From assembly GCA_030146745.1 (NCBI GenBank), contig JASLBD010000310.1, positions 1-15,706 on the forward strand: a DNA stretch of 15,706 nt, written 5' to 3'. Each line of letters begins with the position of its first letter. The stretch's first letter is position 1. The position numbers and the translations under genes are program-made. This stretch comes from Allosphingosinicella sp. GTDB taxonomy: Bacteria > Pseudomonadota > Alphaproteobacteria > Sphingomonadales > Sphingomonadaceae. This document shows, piece by piece, positions 1-6,420 of the stretch. The notes under the pieces were generated by a model. The model ran no database searches. It had not been told where the DNA came from and was given only the letters and a program-made list of their open reading frames with translations.

Positions 1-722
1 AGCAGCGGCTCCAGACCCGCCCAGTTCCCGACCCCGGCGAACGTGCCGTTGATGAAGAAGGACGGGGTTCCGTTCACGCCCTGCTCGTCGCCCAGCTTCT
101 TGATCGCCGCGACCTTCTCGAGCACCGCCGGATCGGAGAGGCAGGACTGGATGCGTGAGCTGGGCATTCCGCGCACGCGGAAGAACTCGTCGATCCCGCC
201 CGCCTTCACGATGACCGCCGCCGCGTCGCGTGGAGCCATGGTCTGCAGGGCCTGCTGCTGCTCCGCGGGCATCGACTGGATCTTGCCCATCCACTGGGCC
301 TGGTCCTTGTAGAGTTGCTCGATCGACGGGAAGAAGGCGTTCTCGTTCTGACACAGGAGAAGCATCGAGACCCCCGGATCGGTCGGGAAGAGGAGGTAGG
401 GGCGGAATTCCCAGCTGACCTGGCCGCTCTTCACATAGGTGTCGCGAAGCTCGGGGGCGCCCTGCTCCTCGAACTCGGCGCAGACGTGGCAGCCCAGCGA
501 TCCATATTCGACCAGCTTCACCGGCGCGTCGGGATTGCCCATCCGGAAGCCGCCCTCTGGCGTCTTGACCACGGTCTGGGTCCAGTCGCCGTTATTCGGC
601 GCCGGGATCTGCTTCAGGGCGCTGTTGTCGGCAGGAGCCGCCGAATTGCTGCCGCCGCCGTCGCCGCAACCGACGAGCAAAAGCGCCAAAGCGGCCACAC
701 CGGCCGTGAGCATGGACTTCAT
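1..722 (-). CDS. DsbA-like thioredoxin-fold lipoprotein (3' end outside window)
   Basis: Probably a periplasmic thiol-disulfide oxidoreductase attached to a membrane by lipid. The N-terminus is a short hydrophobic signal ending in a lipobox, LVGC, with the lipidated cysteine at residue 19. A low-complexity Gly/Ser/Ala linker follows. The thioredoxin-fold region begins near residue 60, with redox motif Cys78-His-Val-Cys81 (CHVC rather than the CPHC of classical DsbA). The helical insertion has further cysteines at 124 and 194, and the cis-proline region reads NGTPSFFING near 217-226. About 240 residues are visible and the frame is still open at the left edge. The start ATG overlaps the stop of the upstream dciA-like gene as ATGA (722-719), so translation is likely coupled. 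Whether it is an oxidase, a reductase or an isomerase cannot be told from sequence. In related genomes this cluster often continues toward smc (recalled, outside the window). Confidence 0.88.
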   Translation of the reverse strand, partial: MKSMLTAGVAALALLLVGCGDGGGSNSAAPADNSALKQIPAPNNGDWTQTVVKTPEGGFRMGNPDAPVKLVEYGSLGCHVCAEFEEQGAPELRDTYVKSGQVSWEFRPYLLFPTDPGVSMLLLCQNENAFFPSIEQLYKDQAQWMGKIQSMPAEQQQALQTMAPRDAAAVIVKAGGIDEFFRVRGMPSSRIQSCLSDPAVLEKVAAIKKLGDEQGVNGTPSFFINGTFAGVGNWAGLEPL

Positions 723-1300
723 CTTTTCGTCTCTCCACCAATTCTGCCGAGCACCGGGATGGCGACCGCCGCCCCCAGCCCGGCCTCGTTAGCCGCGACT
801 CCGCGCGCCAGCGACTCCAAACAGGCGCGAAGCTCCGGATCCGCCACCTCGCGCAGGGAATCCCCGAGCTCGACCGGGATCGGACGCAGGGACTGCGGCG
901 CCGCCCTGCTCCTGGCCCGGGCAATCTGAACCAATCCTTGCCTGAAGGCGACCCGGGCCACCGCCTGATAGCCGAAGAAGCGGTTGACCCGCTCGACGAT
1001 CACCGGGACGACATGCTGCATCATCGGAGCGTGAGCGCCCTCGACGATCAGGTTCAAGACTCCGTCCGAACGCTTGCCGGCCGGGAAGCGGATCGATTCG
1101 GGCGAGGAGACGGCGGCGTAGCGGTCGCCGACGATCTCGCGCCAGCGGCTGACGATCGACGACTGAACGAAGCCGAAGCGGCGAAAGGCGGCCCGGCCGA
1201 CATCGGGGACGATATCCGACACCGCCCGGGCACGGTTCGCCCGCGGCGACTCCGCCCGTCTTTTCGAAATGCCGCCCGATTTCGCCATCCGGCGGATCAT
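719..1300 (-). CDS. dciA: DUF721/DciA-family protein (helicase loader-like)
   Basis: 193 residues if read from 1300. An internal ATG at 1288 (MAKSGG, 189 residues) is an equally plausible start, and neither has a clear Shine-Dalgarno. The N-terminal 30 residues are basic and look disordered. The DUF721 core spans about 30-125 and contains the family hallmark W-R-E-I-V-G near 53-58, a small beta-rich segment (VLNLIVEGAHAP) and a helix, MMQHVVPVIVERVNRFFG. The remaining C-terminal tail is poorly conserved. DciA proteins load the replicative helicase DnaB in bacteria lacking DnaC/DnaI loaders; this role is taken from the family. Divergent from mutY with only 14 bp (26 bp with the later start) between coding regions, and overlapping the downstream dsbA-like gene by four bases. 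Confidence 0.85.
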   Translation of the reverse strand: MIRRMAKSGGISKRRAESPRANRARAVSDIVPDVGRAAFRRFGFVQSSIVSRWREIVGDRYAAVSSPESIRFPAGKRSDGVLNLIVEGAHAPMMQHVVPVIVERVNRFFGYQAVARVAFRQGLVQIARARSRAAPQSLRPIPVELGDSLREVADPELRACLESLARGVAANEAGLGAAVAIPVLGRIGGETKR

Positions 1301-1314
1301 GGCATAGGCACCCG

Positions 1315-2322
1315 ATGTCAGTCGATGCTTCCGATGCCCTGTTGCGGTGGTTTGCTGTGGATAAGCGGCGGCTGCCCTGGCGGACGGAAGGCACTGAGCG
1401 GCCGGATCCCTATCGGATATGGCTGTCGGAGATCATGCTTCAGCAGACCACCGTCGCCCATGCCTCGCCTTATTTCGAGTTCTTCGCCCGCCGCTGGCCG
1501 ACGGTCGAGGCGCTGGCCGCGGCCGCCGACGAGGAGCTCATGGCCGCCTGGGCGGGCCTCGGCTATTATGCCCGCGCCCGCAACCTCATCGCCTGCGCCC
1601 GCAAGGTCGCCGGGCAGCATGGCGGCCGCTTTCCGGACAGCGAGGAAGGGCTTCGCAAGCTTCCCGGCATCGGCCGCTACACCGCCGCCGCCATCGCCGC
1701 CATCGCCTTCGGGCGGCGGGCGGTGGTGGTCGATTCCAACGTCGAGCGGGTCGTGGCCCGGCTGTTCGCGGTCGAAACCGAGCTTCCGGCGGCCCGGGAG
1801 GAGATCTACCGGCTCGCCGGCTCGATCACGCCCGGCCGCGAGACCGGCGACTTCGCCCAGGCGATGATGGATCTCGGCGCCACGATCTGCACTCCGCGCT
1901 CGCCCGATTGCGGCCGTTGCCCCCTCGCCTCGCTCTGCGCGGCGCGGGCGGCGGGCGAGCCCCACCTCTATCCCCGCAAGGCCGCGAAGGCGCCCAGGCC
2001 GAGGCGGGAGGGGATCGCCTATTGGCTTGAGCATGACGGGCACGTCCTCCTCGTCCGGCGGCCCGCCAAGGGGCTCCTGGGCGGGATGCTGGCGCTTCCG
2101 ACCGACGCCGAAGGCGCTCCCGCCGAAGCCCGCTGGCGCGAGGCGGGGAGCGTCGACCATGTCTTCACCCATTTCGCCCTCACCATGAAGCTGCTCTGCG
2201 CCGACGCCCGCGAGCGGCCGGGCGGGACCTGGTGGCCGATCGGGCGGATCGGCGAGGCCGGCCTTCCGACCCTGTTCGCCAAACTTGCCGCCCGCGGCGC
2301 CGAATGGCGGGCCGCCGAATGA
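1315..2322 (+). CDS. mutY: A/G-specific adenine DNA glycosylase MutY
   Basis: Removes adenine mispaired with 8-oxoguanine in base excision repair. The 335-residue length is normal. An N-terminal helix resembling the E. coli start (LLRWFAVDKRRLPWR) supports this start. The catalytic Glu is E39 in SEIMLQQT, the helix-hairpin-helix is LPGIGRYTAAAIAAIAFG (116-133), and the catalytic Asp is D140 in VDSNVERV. The [4Fe-4S] cluster ligands are C192, C199, C202 and C208 with canonical 6-2-5 spacing. The C-terminal MutT-like domain (about 232-330) that reads 8-oxoG carries HVFTHFAL. No Shine-Dalgarno precedes the ATG. A weak -10-like CATAGG (1303-1308) lies six bases upstream, so a leaderless message is possible. 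The stop overlaps the nudC start as ATGA. Confidence 0.96.
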   Translation: MSVDASDALLRWFAVDKRRLPWRTEGTERPDPYRIWLSEIMLQQTTVAHASPYFEFFARRWPTVEALAAAADEELMAAWAGLGYYARARNLIACARKVAGQHGGRFPDSEEGLRKLPGIGRYTAAAIAAIAFGRRAVVVDSNVERVVARLFAVETELPAAREEIYRLAGSITPGRETGDFAQAMMDLGATICTPRSPDCGRCPLASLCAARAAGEPHLYPRKAAKAPRPRREGIAYWLEHDGHVLLVRRPAKGLLGGMLALPTDAEGAPAEARWREAGSVDHVFTHFALTMKLLCADARERPGGTWWPIGRIGEAGLPTLFAKLAARGAEWRAAE

Positions 2323-3170
2323 GGCCGGGCTTCACCGGCGCCGGGCTCGACCGCGCCGACCATCTGCGCCTCGACGAGGTTCGGCTTGCGGAGCTTGCGG
2401 CGAGCTTCGAGGCGCGGCTTTTGCGCCTGAGCGGGCTCGATCCGGAGCTGGACGAGGACGGCCGGCTCGGCTGGGACGTGATGGCCGAGGTGGAGGAGCG
2501 CATCTTCCTCGGCTTTCGCGAGGGCGCGCCCTTGTTCGCGCCGCTGATCCGCGCCGAGCCGGGGCAGCGGGCCTGGTCGGTCTTCGCCTTGCTCGACCGG
2601 ATGGCGGCGTCGGACACCGCCGTCTGGGGCACCGCCCGAAGCCTGATCGAGTGGCACAACCGGCACCTTTTCTGCGGCGCCTGCGGGACCGCGACGGCGC
2701 CCTTCCGGGGCGGCTGGGGCCGGCGTTGCGGCGGCTGCGGGCTCGAGCATTTCCCGCGCGTCGACCCGGTGGTGATCATGCTCGCCGAGCATGACGGGCG
2801 GGTGCTTCTCGGCCGCCAGCGGCAATATCCGGCCGGCCGCTATTCCGCCCTCGCCGGCTTCGTCGAGCCGGGCGAATCGATCGAGGAGGCGGTGGCGCGC
2901 GAGCTCGGCGAGGAAGCGGGGATCGAGGTGAGCGACGTCCGCTACGTCGCCAGCCAGCCCTGGCCCTTCCCCGGCCAGCTGATGATCGCCTGCACCGCGG
3001 CCGCGGCCGGCGACGAGATCCTTCTCGACGCCAACGAGCTGGAGGACGCGATCTGGGTGGACCGGGAGGGCGTGAAGGCGGCGCTGGCGGGGGAGCCGGG
3101 GGCGCCGTTCCTGGGCCCGCCCCCATTCGCCATCGCCTATACCTTGCTCAGCCACTGGGCCGAAACTTAA
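2319..3170 (+). CDS. nudC: NADH/NAD+ pyrophosphatase, Nudix family NudC
   Basis: Hydrolyses NAD(H) to NMN(H) and AMP; family members also remove NAD caps from RNA 5' ends. 283 residues from the ATG at 2319, which overlaps the mutY stop as ATGA and suggests translational coupling. A longer reading frame back to 2232 lies inside mutY and is not used. The N-terminal domain (1-115) is followed by a four-cysteine zinc ribbon, C119, C122, C137 and C140. The Nudix box is complete: G180, E186, R194-E195, E198-E199 and G201. The NudC signature SQPWPFP follows at 212-218, but the residue usually Ser two positions later is Gln (PGQLM). The TAA stop merges with the left edge of repeat A1. Confidence 0.95.
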   Translation: MRPGFTGAGLDRADHLRLDEVRLAELAASFEARLLRLSGLDPELDEDGRLGWDVMAEVEERIFLGFREGAPLFAPLIRAEPGQRAWSVFALLDRMAASDTAVWGTARSLIEWHNRHLFCGACGTATAPFRGGWGRRCGGCGLEHFPRVDPVVIMLAEHDGRVLLGRQRQYPAGRYSALAGFVEPGESIEEAVARELGEEAGIEVSDVRYVASQPWPFPGQLMIACTAAAAGDEILLDANELEDAIWVDREGVKAALAGEPGAPFLGPPPFAIAYTLLSHWAET

Positions 3171-3297
3171 ATCCTCCCCGGCATTTGCCGGGGAGGGGGA
3201 CCAGGCGAAGCCTGGTGGAGGGGCTCTTCCGGCGCTGTAGAACCCCTCCACCGCGCTTCGCGCGGTCCCCCTCCCCGCGAAATCGCGGGGAGGATTT
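3169..3297. repeat. Palindromic intergenic repeat, family A copy 1
   Basis: About 129 bp with ends AAATCCTCCCC and GGGGAGGATTT. In order: hairpin CCCCGGCATTTGCCGGGG, hairpin ACCAGGCGAAGCCTGGT, a long stem GGTGGAGGGG pairing with CCCCTCCACC across a linker of about 19 bases, hairpin ACCGCGCTTCGCGCGGT, then hairpin CCCCGCGAAATCGCGGGG. GGGGAGGGGGACC in the left half is the exact reverse complement of GGTCCCCCTCCCC in the right half, so the element can also fold as one large cruciform. Copies at 9325-9454 and 14802-14933 have the same layout. It lies between nudC and the cytochrome c gene and could end or stabilise the nudC transcript. No T-tract follows, so it is not a textbook intrinsic terminator. 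Confidence 0.93.
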
Positions 3298-3396
3298 CCC
3301 CATGTCTTGCCCCGTCTCCCTCCCCCGCCTAAAGGGGCTCGCGAATTTCCCTCATCCCGCGCCCGTCCGCGGGCCGCCCTGGAGGTCTTTGAAGGC

Positions 3397-4104
3397 ATGG
3401 ACAACCGCTCCAACACGATTGCGGGCTGGGTGCTCGGCGCCGGCATCGTCGCGCTCGGCGCCTCGATCGTCTCCGGCGAGATCTTCCACCAGGAGCGGCC
3501 CGAGAAGATGGGCTATCCGATCGAGGGCGTGGTCATTCCGGGCGAAGAGAAGACCGCCGAGCCGCCGATCGCCAATTTCCTCGCCGCGGCCAGCGTCGCC
3601 AAGGGAGAGGGCCAGTTCAAGAAGTGCACGGCCTGCCACACCATCAACAAGGGCGGCGCCACCGGCCAGGGCCCCAATCTGTGGGGCGTGATGGGCAGCG
3701 GGATCGGCAAGCATGCGCCCGGCTTCCCCTATTCGCCGGCCCTCGCCGGCAAGGGCGGCACCTGGGACTGGGAGAGCATGAGCCAGTGGATCAAGTCGCC
3801 GCGCGACTTCGCTCCGGGGACCAAGATGACCTTCGCCGGAATCGGCAAGGCCGAGGACCGGGCCGACCTGCTCGCCTATCTCAACGCCCAGAGCGACAGC
3901 CCGCTGCCGCTGCCGACGCCGCAGGCGGCCCCCGCCGCCCCGGCGGGCGATCCCAAGGCCGCCGCCGAGAAAGCGGACCAGCCGGCCGCCGGCGACATGG
4001 GCGAGACGGAGCCGGTTCTGAACGAGCAGCAGGCCACTCCGAACCGGATCGGCGGCGATGGCGCGCCCTCGGTCACGGGCCGGGCGGAACAGCAAAAGCG
4101 ATAG
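3397..4104 (+). CDS. Membrane-anchored class I cytochrome c (CycM-like)
   Basis: Electron-transfer cytochrome tethered to the inner membrane with its heme domain in the periplasm. It probably shuttles electrons between the bc1 complex and a terminal oxidase, as for CycM/cytochrome c552 relatives. The 235-residue protein has an uncleaved N-terminal membrane segment (about 8-30), then one heme site C77-T-A-C80-H81 and a likely axial methionine M144 in PGTKMTFAGI. From about 168 it ends in a Pro/Ala-rich, charged tail with no predicted fold. The ATG at 3397 follows GGAGG (3381-3385) at 11 bases spacing; an upstream extension in frame runs into repeat A1 and lacks the membrane segment at its start. 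The region 3298-3396 holds the presumed promoter, but I see no clear -35/-10 pair. Thirteen bases separate it from the next gene. Confidence 0.93.
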   Translation: MDNRSNTIAGWVLGAGIVALGASIVSGEIFHQERPEKMGYPIEGVVIPGEEKTAEPPIANFLAAASVAKGEGQFKKCTACHTINKGGATGQGPNLWGVMGSGIGKHAPGFPYSPALAGKGGTWDWESMSQWIKSPRDFAPGTKMTFAGIGKAEDRADLLAYLNAQSDSPLPLPTPQAAPAAPAGDPKAAAEKADQPAAGDMGETEPVLNEQQATPNRIGGDGAPSVTGRAEQQKR

Positions 4105-4117
4105 GCGGCCGAGGGGA

Positions 4118-4564
4118 ATGGCCGGAAGCAAGGCGCCCACCCCCGAAGCCTATCTCGGCGAGCTTGAGCCGGAGCGGGCCGCGCTCGTCTCCCGGCTGCG
4201 CGACCTGATCAACGCCAACCTCCCCGACGGCTATGCGGAGCGGATGAACTGGGGGATGATCAGCTGGGAAGTCCCGTCCGAGCTTTATCCGAACACCGGC
4301 AACGGCCAGCCGCTCGTCTATGCCGCGCTCGCGGCGCAGAAGAACCACACCGCCCTCTACCTCAATTGCGTCTACGCCTCGGCCGAGCGGACCGAGCGGC
4401 TGAAGGCGCAGTGGGCGGCGGCGGGAAAGAAGCTCGACATGGGCAAGAGCTGCCTTCGCTTCAAACGGCCCGAGGACGTCGCCGAGGACGTGCTGGCCCG
4501 GACGATCCGCTCGGTCCCGGTGGATCGCTTCATCGCGGAGCACGAGGCGGGGCGGGCCCGCTGA
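4118..4564 (+). CDS. DUF1801 domain protein
   Basis: 148-residue soluble protein of the DUF1801 (YdhG-like, iron-chaperone-fold) family. No enzymatic activity is established for the family and I do not assign one. Recognisable features are the N-terminal helices with ALVSRLRDLI, the conserved core NWGMISWEVP (44-53), the strand ALYLNCVY and the C-terminal KSCLRFKRPEDV segment. The ATG at 4118 is preceded closely by GAGGGG, a good Shine-Dalgarno. It begins 13 bases after the cytochrome c stop and probably shares its transcript, although no functional link to the cytochrome is evident. It is followed by repeat B and a convergent gene. Confidence 0.85.
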   Translation: MAGSKAPTPEAYLGELEPERAALVSRLRDLINANLPDGYAERMNWGMISWEVPSELYPNTGNGQPLVYAALAAQKNHTALYLNCVYASAERTERLKAQWAAAGKKLDMGKSCLRFKRPEDVAEDVLARTIRSVPVDRFIAEHEAGRAR

Positions 4565-4569
4565 CTTTC

Positions 4570-4661
4570 GTCATGCCGGACTTGATCCGGCATCCATGAA
4601 CACGGCGTGGCCGTTATTTCCACGAGCCGTGTTCATGGATTCCGGCTTTCGCCGGAATGAC
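4570..4661. repeat. Palindromic intergenic repeat, family B
   Basis: About 92 bp bounded by GTCAT and ATGAC. It contains a hairpin arm GCCGGACTTGATCCGGC, a 15-base stem ATCCATGAACACGGC pairing perfectly with GCCGTGTTCATGGAT across a linker of about 19 bases, and a second arm TTCCGGCTTTCGCCGGAA. Layout matches families A and C although the sequence does not. It fills the gap between two convergent genes (DUF1801 protein and LOG protein) and is symmetric, so it would form an RNA hairpin in both transcripts. It is a good candidate for a bidirectional transcript end. Related GTCATGCCGG-type palindromes occur widely in alphaproteobacterial intergenic regions (recalled). Confidence 0.9.
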
Positions 4662-4668
4662 AGCAGCC

Positions 4669-5550
4669 TCAGTCGCAGGTCACCCGCTCGCCATTGGCGG
4701 CGTAATAGTCGCAGACGTGCTTCCAGGCTTCCTCGGCGGAGTCGACGAAGGTGAACAGCTTGAGGTCGTCGGGCGCGATGACGCCTTCCTCGACCAGGGC
4801 CTCGAAATTCACCACCCGCTCCCAGAATTCCCGTCCGAAGAAGAGGATCGGAAGCGGCTTGACCTTGCCGGTCTGAACGAGGGTGAGCAGTTCGAAGGCC
4901 TCGTCGAACGTTCCGAAGCCGCCGGGGAAGATCGCGACGGCGCGGGCGCGGAGAAGGAAGTGCATCTTCCTGAGCGCGAAATAGTGGAACTGGAAGCTGA
5001 GCGAGGGCGTGACGTAGGCGTTGGGCATCTGCTCGTGCATCAGGACGATGTTGAGCCCGACCGATTCTGCGCCTTCGTCGTGAGCGCCCCGGTTCGCCGC
5101 TTCCATGATCGAGGGGCCGCCGCCCGAGCAGACGACGAAATGCCTCCAGCCCCTGTCGTCCGGGTCGCAGCGGCTGGCGAGCCGGGCGAGCTGCCGCGCC
5201 TCCTCGTAATATCTGCTCTTGGCCTTGAGCCGCTCGGCGATGTGGCGCTGCCGGTCGGTGGCGGCGGCGGCGATCAGGGCGTCGGCCTTGGCCGGCTCGG
5301 GGATTCGGGCGGATCCGTAGAAGACGAAGAGCGAGCCGATCTTGGCCTCGTCGAGCAGCAGCTCGGGCTTCAGCAATTCGAGCTGGAAGCGGACCGGGCG
5401 AAGATCCTCGCGAAGCAGGAAGTCCATGTCCTGGAAGGCGAGGCGATAGGCGTCGTGCTCGGTCTGAGGCGACTGAGTCTGCTGGGCGGCGGTCCGGGCT
5501 TCCTGGCGGGCGTCCGGGAAGGTCCGGTTGGGGGGGACGGGATCGGTCAT
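4669..5550 (-). CDS. LOG/TIGR00730-family Rossmann-fold protein
   Basis: Member of the LOG family, whose best studied members are phosphoribohydrolases releasing cytokinin-type bases or acting on nucleoside 5'-monophosphates. Family members are often mislabelled lysine decarboxylase. 293 residues, longer than plant LOG because of an N-terminal extension of about 70 residues and an internal insert. Key motifs are VFYGSARIP (76-84), CSGGGPSIMEAANRGA (141-156), R194-K195, and P209-G-G-F-G-T-F-D-E217, matching the PGGxGTxxE nucleotide-binding and catalytic motif. Its substrate here is not known. The ATG lies nine bases after the stop of the extensin-like gene, so the two form an operon. The preceding intergenic sequence is too short for a separate promoter. 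Confidence 0.9.
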   Translation of the reverse strand: MTDPVPPNRTFPDARQEARTAAQQTQSPQTEHDAYRLAFQDMDFLLREDLRPVRFQLELLKPELLLDEAKIGSLFVFYGSARIPEPAKADALIAAAATDRQRHIAERLKAKSRYYEEARQLARLASRCDPDDRGWRHFVVCSGGGPSIMEAANRGAHDEGAESVGLNIVLMHEQMPNAYVTPSLSFQFHYFALRKMHFLLRARAVAIFPGGFGTFDEAFELLTLVQTGKVKPLPILFFGREFWERVVNFEALVEEGVIAPDDLKLFTFVDSAEEAWKHVCDYYAANGERVTCD

Positions 5551-5559
5551 GGCGCCCGT

Positions 5560-6195
5560 TTAGCGGCAATAAGGCCCCTGTCCCATGTCGAAATGAAGAT
5601 GGTCGCGGTGGAAGGCGTCGGCGTCGGGGCCGAGCACGATTCCGAAGCGGCGGCAGGCGGCGGCGTGGACTGCGCGAAGGAAGCGGCGGACGTCCCGGTC
5701 GCCGCCGTTCCAGCCGTCCTTGACTGTGATCCGGCGGCCGTCGGCGAGGACGAAGGCGCCGATGTCCACGGCATTGGCGCGGCCATGCTCGCTGAGCCGG
5801 GCGCCGGGGCGGCCGTTGACCGGCCGGCAGCTGTAGGTGCCGAGGCTCTCCACCTTGACGACCCGGCTGCCGAGCCAGGCGCTGGCGGCGGGCTGCATCG
5901 CCTCGCGCGCCCAGCGCCCGAACTGGCGCGCCAGCGGGCAGGTCATCGCTCCGAGATTGGCGACCGGGGTGCCGATGTCGAGGAGCTGGACGGCGCCGGT
6001 CGCGGTGCAGCCGTTGCCGAACACCCGGTCGGGGAGGGCCTTGAAGCGGACGCCCTCGCGCGCGAGGTCGGCCTGGCACTGGAGGGTGCTCCGTGCGACG
6101 GCGGGCGGATCCCGGGCGACGGGCCCCGGCCGGCGGTCGCCGGACGGGATGCAGCCTGCCAGAAGCAAGGTCAGCAAAATCGCCCATCTTCGCAT
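5560..6195 (-). CDS. Extensin-like lipoprotein, peptidase M15-type fold
   Basis: 211 residues from the ATG at 6195. An upstream TTG at 6210 is possible but would extend the signal sequence unhelpfully. [15 protein letters not shown] is a lipoprotein signal with the lipidated cysteine at 15. The mature part matches the extensin-like C-terminal domain family (PF06904), related to zinc D-Ala-D-Ala/D,D-carboxypeptidases: [12 protein letters not shown] supplies H137 and D144, and HRDHLHFD supplies H199 and H201. These are plausible metal ligands, so activity on peptidoglycan is a reasonable inference but unproven. Cysteines at 40, 63, 86, 123, 181 and 210 could form disulfides. No Shine-Dalgarno is visible. 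TTGACG (6225-6230, minus strand) is a candidate -35. It is first in an operon with the LOG gene. Confidence 0.87.
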   Translation of the reverse strand: MRRWAILLTLLLAGCIPSGDRRPGPVARDPPAVARSTLQCQADLAREGVRFKALPDRVFGNGCTATGAVQLLDIGTPVANLGAMTCPLARQFGRWAREAMQPAASAWLGSRVVKVESLGTYSCRPVNGRPGARLSEHGRANAVDIGAFVLADGRRITVKDGWNGGDRDVRRFLRAVHAAACRRFGIVLGPDADAFHRDHLHFDMGQGPYCR

Positions 6196-6224
6196 CTGGC
6201 AAGGGTGCAAGCGACGCGACGCGG

Positions 6225-6230
6225 CGTCAA
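6225..6230 (-). promoter_or_regulatory. Possible -35 box for the extensin-like/LOG operon
   Basis: TTGACG on the minus strand directly abuts repeat C. With a 17-base spacer the -10 position would read CACCCT, a poor match, and transcription would begin about at the ATG at 6195. This fits the missing Shine-Dalgarno but stays weak. Confidence 0.3.
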
Positions 6231-6380
6231 CAACCCCTCTCCCGTCCTTACGGGAGAGGAGGGGCCCGCCCGTGAAACGGGTGGGAGGTGAGGGTCTGTA
6301 CGCCGGACTCAGAAAAGACCCTCACCTCCCAAGCCTCCGGCTTGGGCCCCTCCTCTCCCGCGAAAGGCGGGAGAGGGGAG
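6231..6380. repeat. Palindromic intergenic repeat, family C
   Basis: About 150 bp, the largest element here. Its outer pair is CCCCTCTCCCG with CGGGAGAGGGG. The left arm includes CTCTCCCGT pairing with ACGGGAGAG and CCCGTGAAACGGG. The long inner stem GGGAGGTGAGGGTC pairs perfectly with GACCCTCACCTCCC across about 20 unpaired bases. The right arm has AAGCCTCCGGCTT. GAGAGGAGGGGCCC on the left is the reverse complement of GGGCCCCTCCTCTC on the right. It occupies a divergent gap between the extensin-like gene and serC and lies exactly between their candidate promoters. A terminator role is therefore less obvious than for the other copies. Confidence 0.92.
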
Positions 6381-6388
6381 TCCCGCGG

Positions 6389-6416
6389 TTGACACCGTCG
6401 CCCGCGCCCCTAAACC
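6389..6416 (+). promoter_or_regulatory. Candidate sigma-70 promoter of serC-serA
   Basis: A perfect -35 TTGACA (6389-6394), a 16-base spacer and TAAACC (6411-6416) as a partial -10. Transcription would start near 6423, just at the left edge of the serC leader hairpins. The agreement with the leader position strengthens an otherwise modest -10. Confidence 0.5.
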
Positions 6417-6420
6417 CCGC

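Noticed and set aside
2232..2318. Earlier in-frame start for nudC inside mutY
   Set aside because: It would overlap mutY by about 90 bases; the ATGA at 2319 gives a normal NudC length.
3169..3297. Integron attC-like recombination sites
   Set aside because: The folded arms invite comparison, but no paired GTTRRRY/RYYYAAC core sites or integrase gene are visible, and the flanking genes are housekeeping.
3169..3297. tRNA-like or other structured RNA gene, because of the cloverleaf-like fold
   Set aside because: No TTC-loop, anticodon arm or CCA-end pattern; stem sequences vary freely between copies, as expected for a repeat.
2019..3446. A long minus-strand open frame across mutY, nudC and repeat A1
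   Set aside because: Spans two real genes on the other strand and a repeat, and shows no protein-family features.
4669..5550. Lysine decarboxylase annotation
   Set aside because: The PGGxGTxxE motif defines the LOG family; the decarboxylase label is a historical misannotation and no PLP-binding motif exists here.
4657..6291. A 544-codon plus-strand open frame opposite the LOG and extensin-like genes
   Set aside because: It is a shadow of two clearly recognisable minus-strand genes. It crosses their boundary and repeat C, and its composition shows no family motif.
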